64,000 nt of DNA, from the NCBI RefSeq assembly GCF_032116555.1, contig NZ_CP134949.1, positions 2,666,001 to 2,730,000 on the forward strand. The letters run 5' to 3'. The translations under genes were made by a program, and so were the position numbers. The stretch comes from Halobaculum sp. XH14. Its GTDB lineage: Archaea; Halobacteriota; Halobacteria; Halobacteriales; Haloferacaceae. The notes below the pieces were generated by a model. It had not been told where the DNA came from. It worked only from the letters and a program-made list of their open reading frames with translations, and did not search any database. This document shows, one piece after another, positions 63,688-64,000 of this stretch (position 1 is the stretch's first letter; each line of letters starts with the position of its first letter).

Positions 63688-64000
63688 ATGACGAGTACGC
63701 ATTCCCAATTCGCAACTGATGAGGTGGAATCAGACATCGACTACGAGAAGGCCCAGCGCGGCGTTCGCCTCCTGTTAGAGGCTGTCGGCGAGGACCCGGA
63801 CAGTGACGCGCTCGCGGAGACCTGCCAGCGGCGCGTTCCGGACACATTCGCGACACTCACTGAAGGTCAACGGGAGGCCGCGAAGCCGACGATGCGGACC
63901 TTCGACGCCGAGACAACCGACCTCGTCGTGAAAACCGGCATTCCCGTATACTCGCTGTGTGAACACCACTTGCTGCCGTTCTTTGGAACAGTCCATCTCG
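63688..64000 (+). CDS. folE: GTP cyclohydrolase I FolE, bacterial type (cut by window end)
   Basis: The first 104 residues are visible. IDYEKAQRGVRLLLEAVGED is the N-terminal helix region of type IA enzymes, and VYSLCEHHLLPFFGTVHL contains the zinc and catalytic Cys-His-His motif. It opens the GTP ring to make dihydroneopterin triphosphate for QueD. Most archaea use the unrelated MptA (type IB), so a FolE1 in this operon points to horizontal origin and a dedicated function. It begins one base after the queE stop. Confidence 0.92.
   Translation, partial: MTSTHSQFATDEVESDIDYEKAQRGVRLLLEAVGEDPDSDALAETCQRRVPDTFATLTEGQREAAKPTMRTFDAETTDLVVKTGIPVYSLCEHHLLPFFGTVHL

Noticed and set aside
1-64000. CRISPR arrays, rRNA and tRNA genes, complete insertion sequences
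   Set aside because: I looked for regular repeats, rRNA cores, tRNA T-arms and transposase motifs and found none that hold up.

Overview
The window reads as haloarchaeal DNA. Coding regions are GC-rich and acidic. Genes often start without a leader, 25-35 bases after a TATA-like box. Secreted proteins carry Tat lipoprotein signals. There are two TFIIB factors, Bat-type (HTH_10) regulators and halocyanin. I found no rRNA, tRNA or CRISPR array.

Bases 1 to about 26,900 look like stable chromosome or megaplasmid, with very high GC. They hold a HerA-like ATPase, an MFS transporter, a Tat-exported Thr-rich protein, an acyl-CoA dehydrogenase that seems to lack its catalytic glutamate, and a block for amino-acid and one-carbon chemistry (aspartate dehydrogenase-like, MetE-like, ornithine cyclodeaminase-like, FAD amine oxidase-like). 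A complete branched-chain amino-acid ABC operon (livKHMGF), an ABC-2 exporter with an HTH/membrane pair, and a large hybrid histidine kinase follow.

From about 27,000 the GC falls and gene content becomes accessory: small winged-helix regulators, a TFB, halocyanin, glutamate dehydrogenase and a Bat-type sensor-regulator. At 34,990-36,601 lies a tyrosine recombinase overlapping a protein that has only the DNA-binding half of an integrase. Opposite to it, 37,020-44,332 is a six-gene conjugation-like operon ending in a VirB4-type ATPase. Next come a nuclease-like protein, a ComEC-like metallo-beta-lactamase with a DUF3006 partner, an ArdC-like antirestriction protein, an orphan nucleotidyltransferase and another TFB. 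This is an integrated conjugative element or a piece of one. From 51,000 to 54,400 there are small zinc-ribbon genes and two broken regulators.

The most interesting part is 55,141-64,000. It looks like a haloarchaeal 7-deazaguanine DNA-modification (Dpd-like) island. queD, queE and a bacterial-type folE form one tightly coupled operon for making the preQ0 precursor. On the other strand are two different tRNA-guanine-transglycosylase-like proteins. One is 967 residues, with a C-terminal DUF6884-like domain. The other is 344 residues and is translationally coupled to a winged-helix protein and a P-loop ATPase that resemble defence-system components. A 223-residue unknown faces queD. The likely flow is FolE, QueD, QueE (and a QueC outside the window) to preQ0, then insertion into DNA by the TGT-like enzymes, with possible further modification by the fused domain and possible recognition or restriction by the ATPase module. 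The DNA target and the restriction role are inferred, not shown.
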